Below, piece after piece: positions 54,436 through 63,347 of a stretch of 64,000 nt of DNA; positions within the stretch are counted from its first letter, which is position 1, and every line of letters begins with the position of its first letter. Below the pieces are notes generated by a model. It searched no databases, had not been told where the DNA came from, and worked only from the letters and a program-made list of their open reading frames with translations. Source of the stretch: Prevotella melaninogenica (GTDB taxonomy: Bacteria; Bacteroidota; Bacteroidia; Bacteroidales; Bacteroidaceae); the NCBI RefSeq assembly GCF_018128065.1, contig NZ_CP072359.1, positions 1,302,001 to 1,366,000 on the forward strand. The letters are read 5' to 3'. Position numbers and translations under genes: made by a program.

Positions 54436-55972
54436 GTTTATATGTGTTTTTACCACGGAATCCTCCGCGCTTGTTAGATTTATCAAACCTTTTACCGCCA
54501 AACTTACGGTCATCATCGCGGTTAAATGAGCGTCTACGGTCGTCATCACGTCGGAATGAACGCTTACGGTCGTTGTCTCCTCTTCTGAAAGAACGTTTGC
54601 GGTCTTCCACATCACGATCGAAACGAGGACGACGCTCACGGTCTTCACGGAACTTACCACCGCTAAATTTGTTACGCTCTAAGCTATGGAAAGTAAATGA
54701 ACGAATATCTGCTTCAGCATTCTCTTCGTTTTCATCAAGACGTTTCTTAAACTCACGTTCTTTCTTAAAGCGATGCTTCTGAGCCATCTCACGTTTCTCT
54801 TCTTCAGTCTTTACGACACCACCTTCATGTCGGAAGTTGCTCATCTTACCATCAAACATCTGGTAGCGACGGAATTCACACTCTAAAGAGCCATTGTAAA
54901 CAGGAATCTTAATACTTGGTTTTAATCCTATCTGGCGGAAACATTCCTCACGATAAGATAGGATCCAAGCCTCACTCCCCATAAATTGATGCTTTAATCG
55001 TTCACCAATCATCTTATAGGTCCCAAGCAAGTTTGGTGTAGAAATACGCTCACCGTAGGGAGGATTCATCACGATGATGCTTTTTTCATTTGGTTGTGTG
55101 AAGTCTTTGAAGTCCTGTTGTTCAATGGTTATATATCGAGAAAAACCAGCTGCTGCAACATTCATACGAGCTGTATTGACAGCTTTCATATCAGTATCAT
55201 AACCATAAATATGATGTGTGAACTCACGTTCTTGTGAGTCATCATTATATATTGTGTCGAATAATTCCTGATCGAAATCAGGCCATTTCTCGAATGCAAA
55301 CTCCTTACGGAACACACCTGGAGAAATGTTACGGGCGATAAGAGCAGCCTCTATGGGCAATGTACCAGAACCACACATTGGGTCGATGAAATCAGTCTCA
55401 CCATTCCAGCCTGTCATAAGAATCATACCCGCAGCCAAAACCTCGTTCAATGGAGCCTCAACACTCTCTTGACGATAGCCACGACGATGCAGTGACTCAC
55501 CACTTGAGTCCAACGACAGCGTAGCATTATCCTCTGCAATATGAATATTCAATCGAATATCAGGATTGCTGACAGAGATATTTGGACGCGTACCTATGCG
55601 TTCACGGAACTGGTCAACAATAGCGTCCTTGACCTTGTAAGTAACGAAGCGTGAATTTGTGAACTCCTCAGAATAAACAACAGAGTCAACAGAAAAGGTC
55701 TTTCCAGGGAGGATATATTTACTCCAATCAATCTTCATTACCTGATCATACATATCTTCAGCACTCTTCGCCTTGAAATGTGCGATAGGTTTAAGGATAC
55801 GAATAGCTGTGTGTAACTGGAAATTAGCACGATACATCATTTCCTTGTCACCTGTGAACGACACCATTCGGCGTCCTATCTGTACGTTATTGGCACCTAA
55901 CTGTGTCAGCTCTTTTGCTAATACTTGCTCCAAACCCATGAAGGTTTTGGCGATAAGTTCAAATTCTTGCAT
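54425..55972 (-). CDS. THUMP-domain RNA methyltransferase (RlmL-like) with basic repeat tail
   Basis: A 515-residue class I SAM methyltransferase probably modifying 23S rRNA (RlmL/K N-terminal-type). THUMP domain (residues about 45-155, VVYSEEFTNSRFVTYKVKD), then GWNGETDFIDPMCGSGTLPIEAAL (SAM motif I) and IIVMNPPYGERI (NPPY catalytic motif). The last 120 residues are low-complexity: a charged stretch, then short repeats of the kind RKRSFRR with D/N spacers (about residues 440-500). The tail may bind RNA. DPP IV overlaps its 3' end by 11 nt. Confidence 0.9.
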   Translation of the reverse strand: MQEFELIAKTFMGLEQVLAKELTQLGANNVQIGRRMVSFTGDKEMMYRANFQLHTAIRILKPIAHFKAKSAEDMYDQVMKIDWSKYILPGKTFSVDSVVYSEEFTNSRFVTYKVKDAIVDQFRERIGTRPNISVSNPDIRLNIHIAEDNATLSLDSSGESLHRRGYRQESVEAPLNEVLAAGMILMTGWNGETDFIDPMCGSGTLPIEAALIARNISPGVFRKEFAFEKWPDFDQELFDTIYNDDSQEREFTHHIYGYDTDMKAVNTARMNVAAAGFSRYITIEQQDFKDFTQPNEKSIIVMNPPYGERISTPNLLGTYKMIGERLKHQFMGSEAWILSYREECFRQIGLKPSIKIPVYNGSLECEFRRYQMFDGKMSNFRHEGGVVKTEEEKREMAQKHRFKKEREFKKRLDENEENAEADIRSFTFHSLERNKFSGGKFREDRERRPRFDRDVEDRKRSFRRGDNDRKRSFRRDDDRRRSFNRDDDRKFGGKRFDKSNKRGGFRGKNTYKHED

Positions 55973-56025
55973 TTATGTTATAAGTATTTTTATTTACGAT
56001 ATTAAATGATTCGTTGGACAGAATA

Positions 56026-56970
56026 TTATATTCCTCCACCATATTCAAAGTCGGTATCGAGGATATCTGTTTTGTTTTGTTTGTACTTCTTAGAGCATGG
56101 GCGCATATCTCTCGTGACCCAAACATTGGCTCCTATGACACAGCCTTTCCCAATCGTAATACGACCAAGGATTGTTGCATTGGCATAAACAACAACATTA
56201 TCCTTTAGGATAGGATGCCGAGCTATTCCTTTAATAGGATTGCCATCTTTGTCGAGTGGGAAGTTTTTAGCACCTAAGGTCACACCTTGATAGAGCTTCA
56301 CATGATTTCCAATAATACAAGTTGCGCCAATAACGACACCAGTACCATGGTCAATGGTGAAATGTGTACCAATGGTCGCAGCAGGATGGATATCAATACC
56401 TGTCTCTGAATGCGCCATTTCTGTAATCATACGTGGGATAAGTGGCACATTCTCCAATACTAACTCGTGTGCCAAACGATAATTTATAACAGCTTTGATA
56501 GCTGGATAACATGAGATGACTTCTCCCACATTGGCAGCTGCTGGGTCACCATCAAAAGCAGCTTGTATATCTGTTGAAAGTATTTTACGTAAGGCTGGGA
56601 ACTTAGCAATGATACGTCCAGCTATCTTATCAGCCTCTTCTTGCATACAACGACGTGTGTCAGCAGCATTCGGGCAATGGCAGTCTTCATTGAAACATAG
56701 TCCTGCCATTATCTGTCTACAGAGTAGCTTTTGTAGTCGTTCAACGTTTACACCTATCTGGTATTTGATAGTTTCAAAATTTACCGACGAGCGACCATAA
56801 AAGCCTGGAAAGAGAATAGAACGTGAGAGCATTATTATCTCTTCCAATTCAACAGCTGATGGCAAAGGGTCACCATCACGATGCTCATGGCAAATACCCT
56901 GCAAAGCTTCTGAATCAGAAAGCTTATCAATAGTCTGTACGAGCTGCTGAGTGATGTCTTGTTTACTCAT
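56026..56970 (-). CDS. cysE: Serine O-acetyltransferase
   Basis: Makes O-acetylserine for cysteine synthesis. The 314-residue protein has a long alpha-helical N-terminal domain (residues 1-185) and a left-handed beta-helix of hexapeptide repeats with IDIHPAATIGTHFTIDHGTGVVIG (the catalytic His-Asp) and YQGVTLGAKN. The domain is longer than E. coli CysE, a form common in Bacteroidota. CHCPNAADTRRC contains several Cys of unknown use. cysK is not adjacent. A TATCTTTG box is 31 bp upstream. Confidence 0.92.
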   Translation of the reverse strand: MSKQDITQQLVQTIDKLSDSEALQGICHEHRDGDPLPSAVELEEIIMLSRSILFPGFYGRSSVNFETIKYQIGVNVERLQKLLCRQIMAGLCFNEDCHCPNAADTRRCMQEEADKIAGRIIAKFPALRKILSTDIQAAFDGDPAAANVGEVISCYPAIKAVINYRLAHELVLENVPLIPRMITEMAHSETGIDIHPAATIGTHFTIDHGTGVVIGATCIIGNHVKLYQGVTLGAKNFPLDKDGNPIKGIARHPILKDNVVVYANATILGRITIGKGCVIGANVWVTRDMRPCSKKYKQNKTDILDTDFEYGGGI

Positions 56971-56999
56971 TGATACTGTATCGAGATGTAATTACGTTG

Positions 57000-57007
57000 C
57001 AAAGATA
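57000..57007 (-). promoter_or_regulatory. Serine acetyltransferase promoter, -7 box
   Basis: Minus-strand TATCTTTG, 29 bp before the start. Confidence 0.6.
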
Positions 57008-57052
57008 ATGATTATTATCGGTTTTTTATGAGTTTGTTCAAGAAAAATATGC

Positions 57053-57060
57053 TAATTTTG
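57053..57060 (+). promoter_or_regulatory. GH25 (second) promoter, -7 box
   Basis: TAATTTTG, 75 nt before the ATG at 57136. Confidence 0.55.
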
Positions 57061-57135
57061 CAGTGCTTTTCAAGCACCATTACAGGATAATTTATATTCT
57101 AAAAGAATCTTATTCAAAATGTTTCAAATATTTAA

Positions 57136-57849
57136 ATGATGAAATCCAAAATATTTCAACGTTCCATTCATACTATTTTCTTGTCAGCTATTTATGTAAT
57201 AGCATCTGCATCAACCACTTCTCATAGGTCTTCACAAAACATAAAATGTCAATATGATGGTATTGACGTATCACATCATCAAGGCAAAATTAACTGGAAA
57301 GAAGTGGCAAAAGACAAACAAATACAATTTGTATATATCAAAGCTACACAAGGAACAAGCGTGAAAGACAAGAACTATGAACAGAACATCAAAGCTGCAC
57401 GACGCCAAGGCTTACGTTGTGGCTCTTATCATTATCTTTCTTGCTTAACATCAATTAGGTCTCAATTTCGTAATTTTCAGAAAACGATGAGAGGGCACAA
57501 GCAAGACTTGATTCCTATGATTGACGTAGAACGCGAGGGTGTAAAACGCTGGAGTAAGAAACAAGTACAAGACAGCGTTGCTTTATTTACGAAACTAATA
57601 AAAAAGAAGTATGGAAAGAAACCACTTATTTATTCACATGTAAAGTTTTATAATTCTCATCTTAGCCCTCGTTTTAATAACTACTTCCTTTTCATAAGTA
57701 GGTATAGTTCTGTGCGTCCATCTATTAAAGGCATAGGGCGACATAACATCTGGCAATTCTCAGATCGTGGTAAAATACGTGGTATTTCAGGACATGTTGA
57801 CCTTAATCGTTTCATGTTAGGAACATCCCTTGCAGACATTCGCTTGTAG
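57136..57849 (+). CDS. GH25 muramidase, exported
   Basis: A second GH25 lysozyme, 237 residues. N-terminal hydrophobic segment (TIFLSAIYVIASAS) looks like a signal peptide rather than an anchor. The barrel shows DGIDVSHHQGKINWKEV, FVYIKATQGTS (Gln where the other copy has Glu), GSYHYL, MIDVEREG and WQFSDRGKI. It is very basic. Similar to the protein at 45901 over the whole catalytic domain, so a paralogue pair. Confidence 0.9.
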   Translation: MMKSKIFQRSIHTIFLSAIYVIASASTTSHRSSQNIKCQYDGIDVSHHQGKINWKEVAKDKQIQFVYIKATQGTSVKDKNYEQNIKAARRQGLRCGSYHYLSCLTSIRSQFRNFQKTMRGHKQDLIPMIDVEREGVKRWSKKQVQDSVALFTKLIKKKYGKKPLIYSHVKFYNSHLSPRFNNYFLFISRYSSVRPSIKGIGRHNIWQFSDRGKIRGISGHVDLNRFMLGTSLADIRL

Positions 57850-57926
57850 CTATTTACAATTATTTAGGGTTGTTGTAAATGAAACATAAACAAGGGAAAG
57901 GATATGTCAAGCGAATAATTTATTTG

Positions 57927-57934
57927 TACTTTTG
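57927..57934 (+). promoter_or_regulatory. PBP gene promoter, -7 box
   Basis: TACTTTTG, about 171 nt before the PBP ATG at 58106. Confidence 0.45.
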
Positions 57935-58105
57935 TAACGTATAAAACTTAGATGATCAAGATTTGCTCTTTTTAACAGGAAGGGTAGGAGCGTATAATAG
58001 CCTCTAAAAGACGAAAATATCAACAGTTTTTTGAGTCATAAGTACTATAAACTAATAGCAAATATTACATCAATAAAGAATTTAATAAATATGTGTAAAA
58101 CAACT

Positions 58106-59254
58106 ATGAACAAGATAATTATATTATTCCGAGCAGCAATACTATTATTATTACTTTTTACTATAAGTAATGTTCGAGCACAAGAGTATCACGAAACCCC
58201 ACCGCTAACATTTCGTCCTTTGCTTCAAGAACTTGGAACAGAACTGATGCAAGGTAAGAAGGGGAGTATCGTTGCGATTGATCCTGCAACGGGAGAAGTT
58301 CTCTGTATGGTGACAAATTCACCTACGGGTCCTAATGATGCTCTTGCCATTGCGACTGCTTATCCTCCTGGCTCAGCAATTAAACCTGCGCAAGCACTGA
58401 CTTTTCTTGCAGAAGGAATTGTCAAACCAGAAACGAAGATTGCCTGCCATGATGGTTTTCGTGACGGAAATATAAAGGTGAAATGCCACCCTCATTACTC
58501 GCCAGAAGCACTACATGGAGCTATAGCAGTGTCTTGTAATACTTGGTTTCTGAAGTCCTACCTCTCTATGTTAAACAACACACAGAAGTATGGTTCAAAG
58601 GAGAAGGCTGTTACTACTTGGTGGGAATACATTACCAGTATGGGACTTGGTGGACCATTGGGTATCGACATGGTAGGCGAAAAGGGCGGTTTAGTAGCCA
58701 ATGTGAACTATCTCTCACGTCGTTATAAGAACAACTGGGACCCAAAGACCATCATGTGGGCTGGTATGGGACAAGGGGATATAACAGCAACACCGTTACA
58801 GCTCTGCAATTTAGCAGCAACAATAGCTAATCGCGGCTACTTCTTCACGCCACATATTCATAAGAACGTGGATTGGTCACCTCTGCCTTCACGATTCTTG
58901 ACTCCACGACAAACTAAGATTCCTCCTTACGTTTATGCAAGTGTGATTGATGGAATGCGATTAGCTGTTACAAGGGGAACAGCAACAGTACTCAAGGGAA
59001 CAACCTACCCAGTTTGTGGAAAGACAGGAACAGCAGAGAATGCAGGGAAAGACCACTCTGTTTTCATCGGCTTTGCACCCATGGATGAGCCGAAAATTGC
59101 CATTTCTGTCTATATTGAGCATGGTGGTTTTGGTGCTGATGTAGCTGCACCAATAGCTGGCTTGGTTATGGAGAAGTATCTTAAAGGGAAACTAAGTCCA
59201 AGGTCACAAGCCATGGCAAAACGCATTGAGCACATTAACACAATGGACAAATAA
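58106..59254 (+). CDS. Transpeptidase-only penicillin-binding protein
   Basis: A 382-residue exported PBP-like protein. Signal or anchor segment RAAILLLLLFTISNVRAQ, then directly the transpeptidase domain with PPGSAIKPAQAL (SxxK, acyl-enzyme Ser), AVSCNTWF (SxN) and VCGKTGTAE (KTG). All three motifs are intact, but the N-terminal pedestal/dimerisation domain of class B PBPs is missing. It most resembles PBP2-type transpeptidase parts. The frame opens upstream with TTG at 58031 and ATG at 58091; 58106 gives the cleanest signal peptide. Stands alone. Confidence 0.87.
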   Translation: MNKIIILFRAAILLLLLFTISNVRAQEYHETPPLTFRPLLQELGTELMQGKKGSIVAIDPATGEVLCMVTNSPTGPNDALAIATAYPPGSAIKPAQALTFLAEGIVKPETKIACHDGFRDGNIKVKCHPHYSPEALHGAIAVSCNTWFLKSYLSMLNNTQKYGSKEKAVTTWWEYITSMGLGGPLGIDMVGEKGGLVANVNYLSRRYKNNWDPKTIMWAGMGQGDITATPLQLCNLAATIANRGYFFTPHIHKNVDWSPLPSRFLTPRQTKIPPYVYASVIDGMRLAVTRGTATVLKGTTYPVCGKTGTAENAGKDHSVFIGFAPMDEPKIAISVYIEHGGFGADVAAPIAGLVMEKYLKGKLSPRSQAMAKRIEHINTMDK

Positions 59255-59261
59255 TCTAACG

Positions 59262-59437
59262 ATAACAATAAAAATCATACAACTAAAACCCAATAGATGA
59301 TTAATAACATTTCTGTTAAGCATCTATTGGTTTCTTAAAGATGCCCTTTTGAGGTCTTATCAATGCCCTTTAAAACCTTAATGAAGTAGCTTTTCTTTCA
59401 GAATTATGCAGTTAATTGATAATCTAACAATTGCAAA
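59262..59437 (-). repeat. 22-nt phased intergenic element, family A, copy 6 (reverse)
   Basis: On the minus strand: head 59437-59395 from TTTGCAATTG, units starting at 59394, 59372, 59350, 59328 and 59306, then tail TATGATTTTTATTG. The most diverged copy, but unit spacing is kept. Between convergent PBP and ABC genes. Confidence 0.75.
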
Positions 59438-59568
59438 AAAAACAACAAGCATAACTATTCAGGAATAGTCGATATTGATTTTTGGAAAACAACTGACTTA
59501 CTAAAAGAGTTTTGTATTAGGCAGAAACTTTCTTTTCCGTATGCAAACAAGGCTCTATACCCATGTTA

Positions 59569-59656
59569 TTTTGCATGGTGTTCAGCCTCCGCACATATGG
59601 TGTTTACCAACAGCACCACATGTGTTGGGCATAAACACATGTGATGAAGATGGATA
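59569..59656. repeat. 22-nt phased intergenic repeat, family B, copy 4
   Basis: Units start at 59569, 59591, 59613 and 59635; the middle two begin GCACATATGGTG and GCACCACATGTG. It shares its gap with a family A copy. Ends about 12 bp before the ABC permease stop. Confidence 0.72.
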
Positions 59657-59668
59657 AAGAGAGATGAC

Positions 59669-60754
59669 TTAATTATTCTTTTTATAACTAACTATAGCCC
59701 AACCACCCATAAAGAGTCCAATACCCGACAGAGCAAGAACTTGATGAGCTATACTACTGAAGTTTCCACCTCGTATGAATACCGTTCGAATGGCATCAAT
59801 GAAGTAGCTTACAGGGTTAATATAAGTGGAAAGATAGACCAATGATGGCATAGAGCGCGTCGGTGTAAACAAGCCTGAGAGCAGCAAGATAATAATTTGA
59901 AAGAACCACATAACAAAGATAGCTTGCTGCATAGTATCAGAATAGTTTGAAACAATCAGTCCGAACGCAGAAAAGAACAGTGCCAACAACATCGAAAGCA
60001 AATAGATGAGTGCAACATTGCCCACTGGAGTTATACCATACAATAGCCAGGCAAGTAGCAGGCAGACGGTAACGATGAAGAGGGCAATAAGCCAATAGAG
60101 AATCAGCTTAGAGATAATGAAGTCCCATTTACTCACAGGTGTCACATTCATTTGTTCTATCGTGCCAGTTTCCTTCTCGCTTACAATGTTGAGTGTTGGC
60201 AAATAACCTGTCATCAACATCATTACCATTGCAAACAAAGCAGGTATCATAAAGAGTTTGAAATCAAGATGTTTATTAAAGAGGAATAATGTAGACACCT
60301 TTTCTTTAATTGCCTTAGCCGAGGGCTGTGCATTGGCTGTAACAATCTGAGATAGATAAACCGCGCCTATAGATCCTTTTGTTCCATTGACGGCATTGGC
60401 AGCGATAAGCACCTCTGGTTTCTTTCCCAAAGAAAGATCACGACCATAGTCTTGTGGTATCACAAGCGCAATATCAGCTTTTGACTTTTCAATATCATTG
60501 ACAGCCATTGCATAATCAGGCTGCAACGCATGAAAAAGAAAATAGGTGTTATGAGCAATTTCCTGCACCAACAACTGTGATCGTGTGGAATGATCATTAT
60601 CTACGACATCTACTGCAATATTCTTTACTTCCATATTCATAATCCAAGGCATAATACACATGGTCGAAATAGGGAACATCATTATCAATCGTGGTAGAAA
60701 CGAATTGCGACGTATCTGCGTAAATTCTTTCCTTAAAAGATATTTCAATATCAT
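59669..60754 (-). CDS. ABC-2 type permease (YbhR-like)
   Basis: A 361-residue inner-membrane subunit of an exporter. One N-terminal helix, a large extracytoplasmic domain (residues 40-170), then five helices, with VSEKETGTIEQMNVTPVSKWDFIISK, the coupling-helix signature of ABC-2 permeases. Last gene of the cassette; its start is 6 bp after the stop of the other permease. Paralogue of that permease, so the transporter is likely a heterodimer. Substrate unknown. Confidence 0.9.
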   Translation of the reverse strand: MILKYLLRKEFTQIRRNSFLPRLIMMFPISTMCIMPWIMNMEVKNIAVDVVDNDHSTRSQLLVQEIAHNTYFLFHALQPDYAMAVNDIEKSKADIALVIPQDYGRDLSLGKKPEVLIAANAVNGTKGSIGAVYLSQIVTANAQPSAKAIKEKVSTLFLFNKHLDFKLFMIPALFAMVMMLMTGYLPTLNIVSEKETGTIEQMNVTPVSKWDFIISKLILYWLIALFIVTVCLLLAWLLYGITPVGNVALIYLLSMLLALFFSAFGLIVSNYSDTMQQAIFVMWFFQIIILLLSGLFTPTRSMPSLVYLSTYINPVSYFIDAIRTVFIRGGNFSSIAHQVLALSGIGLFMGGWAIVSYKKNN

Positions 60755-60760
60755 AGTTTT

Positions 60761-61819
60761 CTATTCTAATCGTACTTTAAAATTAGCTAAAGCAAGGGAT
60801 AACAAACCTACAAGCATTGCCATGAGAACCATTAGTTCAAAATAAACTTCTTTTATATCGACACCCATAATCATCAGTTTTCTCATTGCACTGTTATAGT
60901 AGCGCGTGGGGATTATTGCCGATATATATTGTAATATTTCTGGCATTGACTCAATAGGAAACACCATACCCGACAGCATGATGATTGGCATCAATAACAC
61001 CATTGCTGATAATAGCAGAGCAACAAGCTGCGTCTTTGCCACAGTTGAGACAAGTAAACCTAATGAGAGTGCCAAAAGAATATATATTGCTGAAATGACA
61101 AATATCCATAACAAGGAACCTTGTAATGGCACTCCAAGCACAAAAGCGGACATAAGGAGTATCACTGTAAGGATAACGAAGGCCAACACTAAATATGGAA
61201 TTAGTTTTGCCACAACAATCATCAAGGGACTTGTTGGTGAAACAAGAAGTACTTCCATAGTGCCTTTTTCTTTCTCACGAACAATAGAGATAGACGTCAT
61301 CATCGCACAAACCAACATCAGCAAAGTACCCATGATAGCAGGAACAAAGTTATAAGCCGATTTTAATTGTGGGTTATAAAGCATCTTCGTATTGACGATT
61401 TCTCCGTCAATATTGGCTATAACAGCATTTGCATAAGTGCTCCATTGTTGTGCCATATTAGGGTCTGTACCATCGACAATAAGTTGATAGCCACTTTTCC
61501 GACTCGCAAAATCGGGTGCAAAAACAATCGCCATATCTGCTTTCTGCGCTTGAATAATCTGCTTGGCTTCTATAGGAGTGGCCACCGTCTTTGTTATTTT
61601 GAAGTATTCTGATGCTGCTAAACGATTAATAACCTGCTGCGTAGCATAATCAGCATTGTCCATCACGACAACAACCCGCACATTCTTTACGTCATTGGTA
61701 ATAGCAAAACCAAAGATTAGCATCATAACAATAGGCATACCAAAGAGCATGAGCATCGTTCGCTTGTCGCGAGTGATATGCTTCGTTTCCTTGACTATAA
61801 ATGATAAAAATCGACGCAT
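60761..61819 (-). CDS. ABC-2 type permease (YbhS-like)
   Basis: A 352-residue partner permease with the same layout: helix 1 (MLFGMPIVMMLIFGFAI), an extracytoplasmic domain, and five C-terminal helices after VREKEKGTMEVLLVSPTSPLMIVVAK. Together with the next permease it forms the membrane pore of a YbhFSR-type exporter. It starts 34 bp after the ATPase stop. Confidence 0.92.
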   Translation of the reverse strand: MRRFLSFIVKETKHITRDKRTMLMLFGMPIVMMLIFGFAITNDVKNVRVVVVMDNADYATQQVINRLAASEYFKITKTVATPIEAKQIIQAQKADMAIVFAPDFASRKSGYQLIVDGTDPNMAQQWSTYANAVIANIDGEIVNTKMLYNPQLKSAYNFVPAIMGTLLMLVCAMMTSISIVREKEKGTMEVLLVSPTSPLMIVVAKLIPYLVLAFVILTVILLMSAFVLGVPLQGSLLWIFVISAIYILLALSLGLLVSTVAKTQLVALLLSAMVLLMPIIMLSGMVFPIESMPEILQYISAIIPTRYYNSAMRKLMIMGVDIKEVYFELMVLMAMLVGLLSLALANFKVRLE

Positions 61820-61853
61820 ATTTTTTATAAGTTTATTATTTCATATCTCTTGA

Positions 61854-63332
61854 TTAGTCAGAACTACGCATTGCCTGACGTGCAAGATAGGTGAAAACAT
61901 GGTCCATATCCGGTTGATTAAACTCTCTCTTCAATGCGTTGGGTGTACCCAATGCTTTGATTTTGCCATCAACCATGATTGAAATTCGGTCACAGTACTC
62001 AGCCTCATCCATATAGTGCGTAGTGACAAATACTGTTATTCCACGCTCTGCAGCATCATAGATAAGCTCCCAAAATTGACGACGTGTGACAGGATCAACG
62101 CCTCCAGTGGGCTCATCAAGGAAGACAATGCTTGGCTTGTGGAAGATACTTACAGAGAAAGCTAACTTCTGTTTCCATCCTAAAGGAAGACTTGATACCA
62201 ATGAATCTCGGTGGTCTGAGAAATTGAGTCGTTGCAACAAGTCGTCGGTCTTACGTTTTATCTCATCATCCTGCATACCATATATTCCTGCAAAAAGGCT
62301 GATATTCTCAGCGACAGTGAGGTCTTCATAAAGCGAGAATTTCTGACTCATATAACCAATATGACGTTTTATCTGCTCATACTCGGTCCGAATATCAAAG
62401 CCTGCAACTCTACCTGTACCACTCGTGGGCTGGCTCAAACCTATTAACATGTGCATCGCCGTACTCTTTCCAGCTCCATTAGCACCAAGAAAGCCGAAGA
62501 TTTCACCTTTCTTCACCGAAAAAGAGATATCGTCAACTGCCTTAAAACTACCAAATGCTTTGACAAGATGATCCACCTCTATAACGTTTTCAACCTCTTT
62601 ATCTTCCTTTTCTTCTATATTAGTAATGAGCGTTCGTTCAATACCAGGTGGGTTAAATATATCTCTAAACTCGTTAAGAATCTCATTAGGAGAGCCTGTT
62701 CCCTTCACAACTCCTTCAGAAAGAAAAACTACACGTTCACAGTTTCTCACCTCATCGAGGTAAGGTGTGGAAGCAATGATAGTAATATCACGCTCTTTTA
62801 AATGACCAAGTATTTCCCAGAACTCCTTGCGACTGACAGGATCAACACCTGTTGTCGGCTCATCAAGAAACAAAACACTTGGCTGATGAACTAACGCACA
62901 GCACAGTGCCAACTTCTGCTTCATACCACCAGAGAGTGCTCCTGCTTTCCTATCTTTGAAACGTTCTATCTGAGAATAAATAGCTTTTATGGAGTCATAG
63001 TTTTCTTCTACCGTCGTATTGAAGAGTGTGGCAAAGAAACGAAGATTCTCTTCTACCGTCAAATCTTGATAGAGCGAAAACCTACCTGGCACATAACCAA
63101 CTCGCTTGCGCACCTCTTTCATCTGACTCACTACATCATAGCCATCGACAGTAGCTGTACCATTCTCGGGCTGAAGCAGCGTACATAGGATACGAAACAT
63201 CGTTGTCTTGCCCGCACCGTCTGGTCCGATAAGCCCGAAAACTTCACCTTTCTGCACAGAGAAACTCACATCTTTTAAAGCTTGTATTTTGCCATAGTGC
63301 TTTGACACGTTGTTTACTTCAATTGCGTTCAT
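61854..63332 (-). CDS. Dual ABC ATPase (YbhF-like)
   Basis: A 492-residue fused ATPase with two nucleotide-binding domains. NBD1: GPDGAGKTT (Walker A), LSGGMKQKLAL (signature), VLFLDEPTTGVDP (Walker B). NBD2: GANGAGKST, LPLGWKQKLAF (signature altered from LSGG, as in E. coli YbhF) and IVFLDEPTGGVDP. It drives the two ABC-2 permeases. In E. coli YbhF systems export cations or drugs; here the cargo is unknown. It starts 15 bp after the membrane-fusion gene. Confidence 0.93.
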   Translation of the reverse strand: MNAIEVNNVSKHYGKIQALKDVSFSVQKGEVFGLIGPDGAGKTTMFRILCTLLQPENGTATVDGYDVVSQMKEVRKRVGYVPGRFSLYQDLTVEENLRFFATLFNTTVEENYDSIKAIYSQIERFKDRKAGALSGGMKQKLALCCALVHQPSVLFLDEPTTGVDPVSRKEFWEILGHLKERDITIIASTPYLDEVRNCERVVFLSEGVVKGTGSPNEILNEFRDIFNPPGIERTLITNIEEKEDKEVENVIEVDHLVKAFGSFKAVDDISFSVKKGEIFGFLGANGAGKSTAMHMLIGLSQPTSGTGRVAGFDIRTEYEQIKRHIGYMSQKFSLYEDLTVAENISLFAGIYGMQDDEIKRKTDDLLQRLNFSDHRDSLVSSLPLGWKQKLAFSVSIFHKPSIVFLDEPTGGVDPVTRRQFWELIYDAAERGITVFVTTHYMDEAEYCDRISIMVDGKIKALGTPNALKREFNQPDMDHVFTYLARQAMRSSD

Positions 63333-63347
63333 TGTGTATAAGACCTC

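Noticed and set aside
54436..54660. N-terminal extension of DPP IV
   Set aside because: It overlaps the methyltransferase tail and lacks a signal peptide; the Met at 54435 gives a proper one.
54444..54782. 112-residue plus-strand Arg/Ser-rich ORF
   Set aside because: It is the antisense image of the repeat tail of the methyltransferase; the repeats create open frames by chance.
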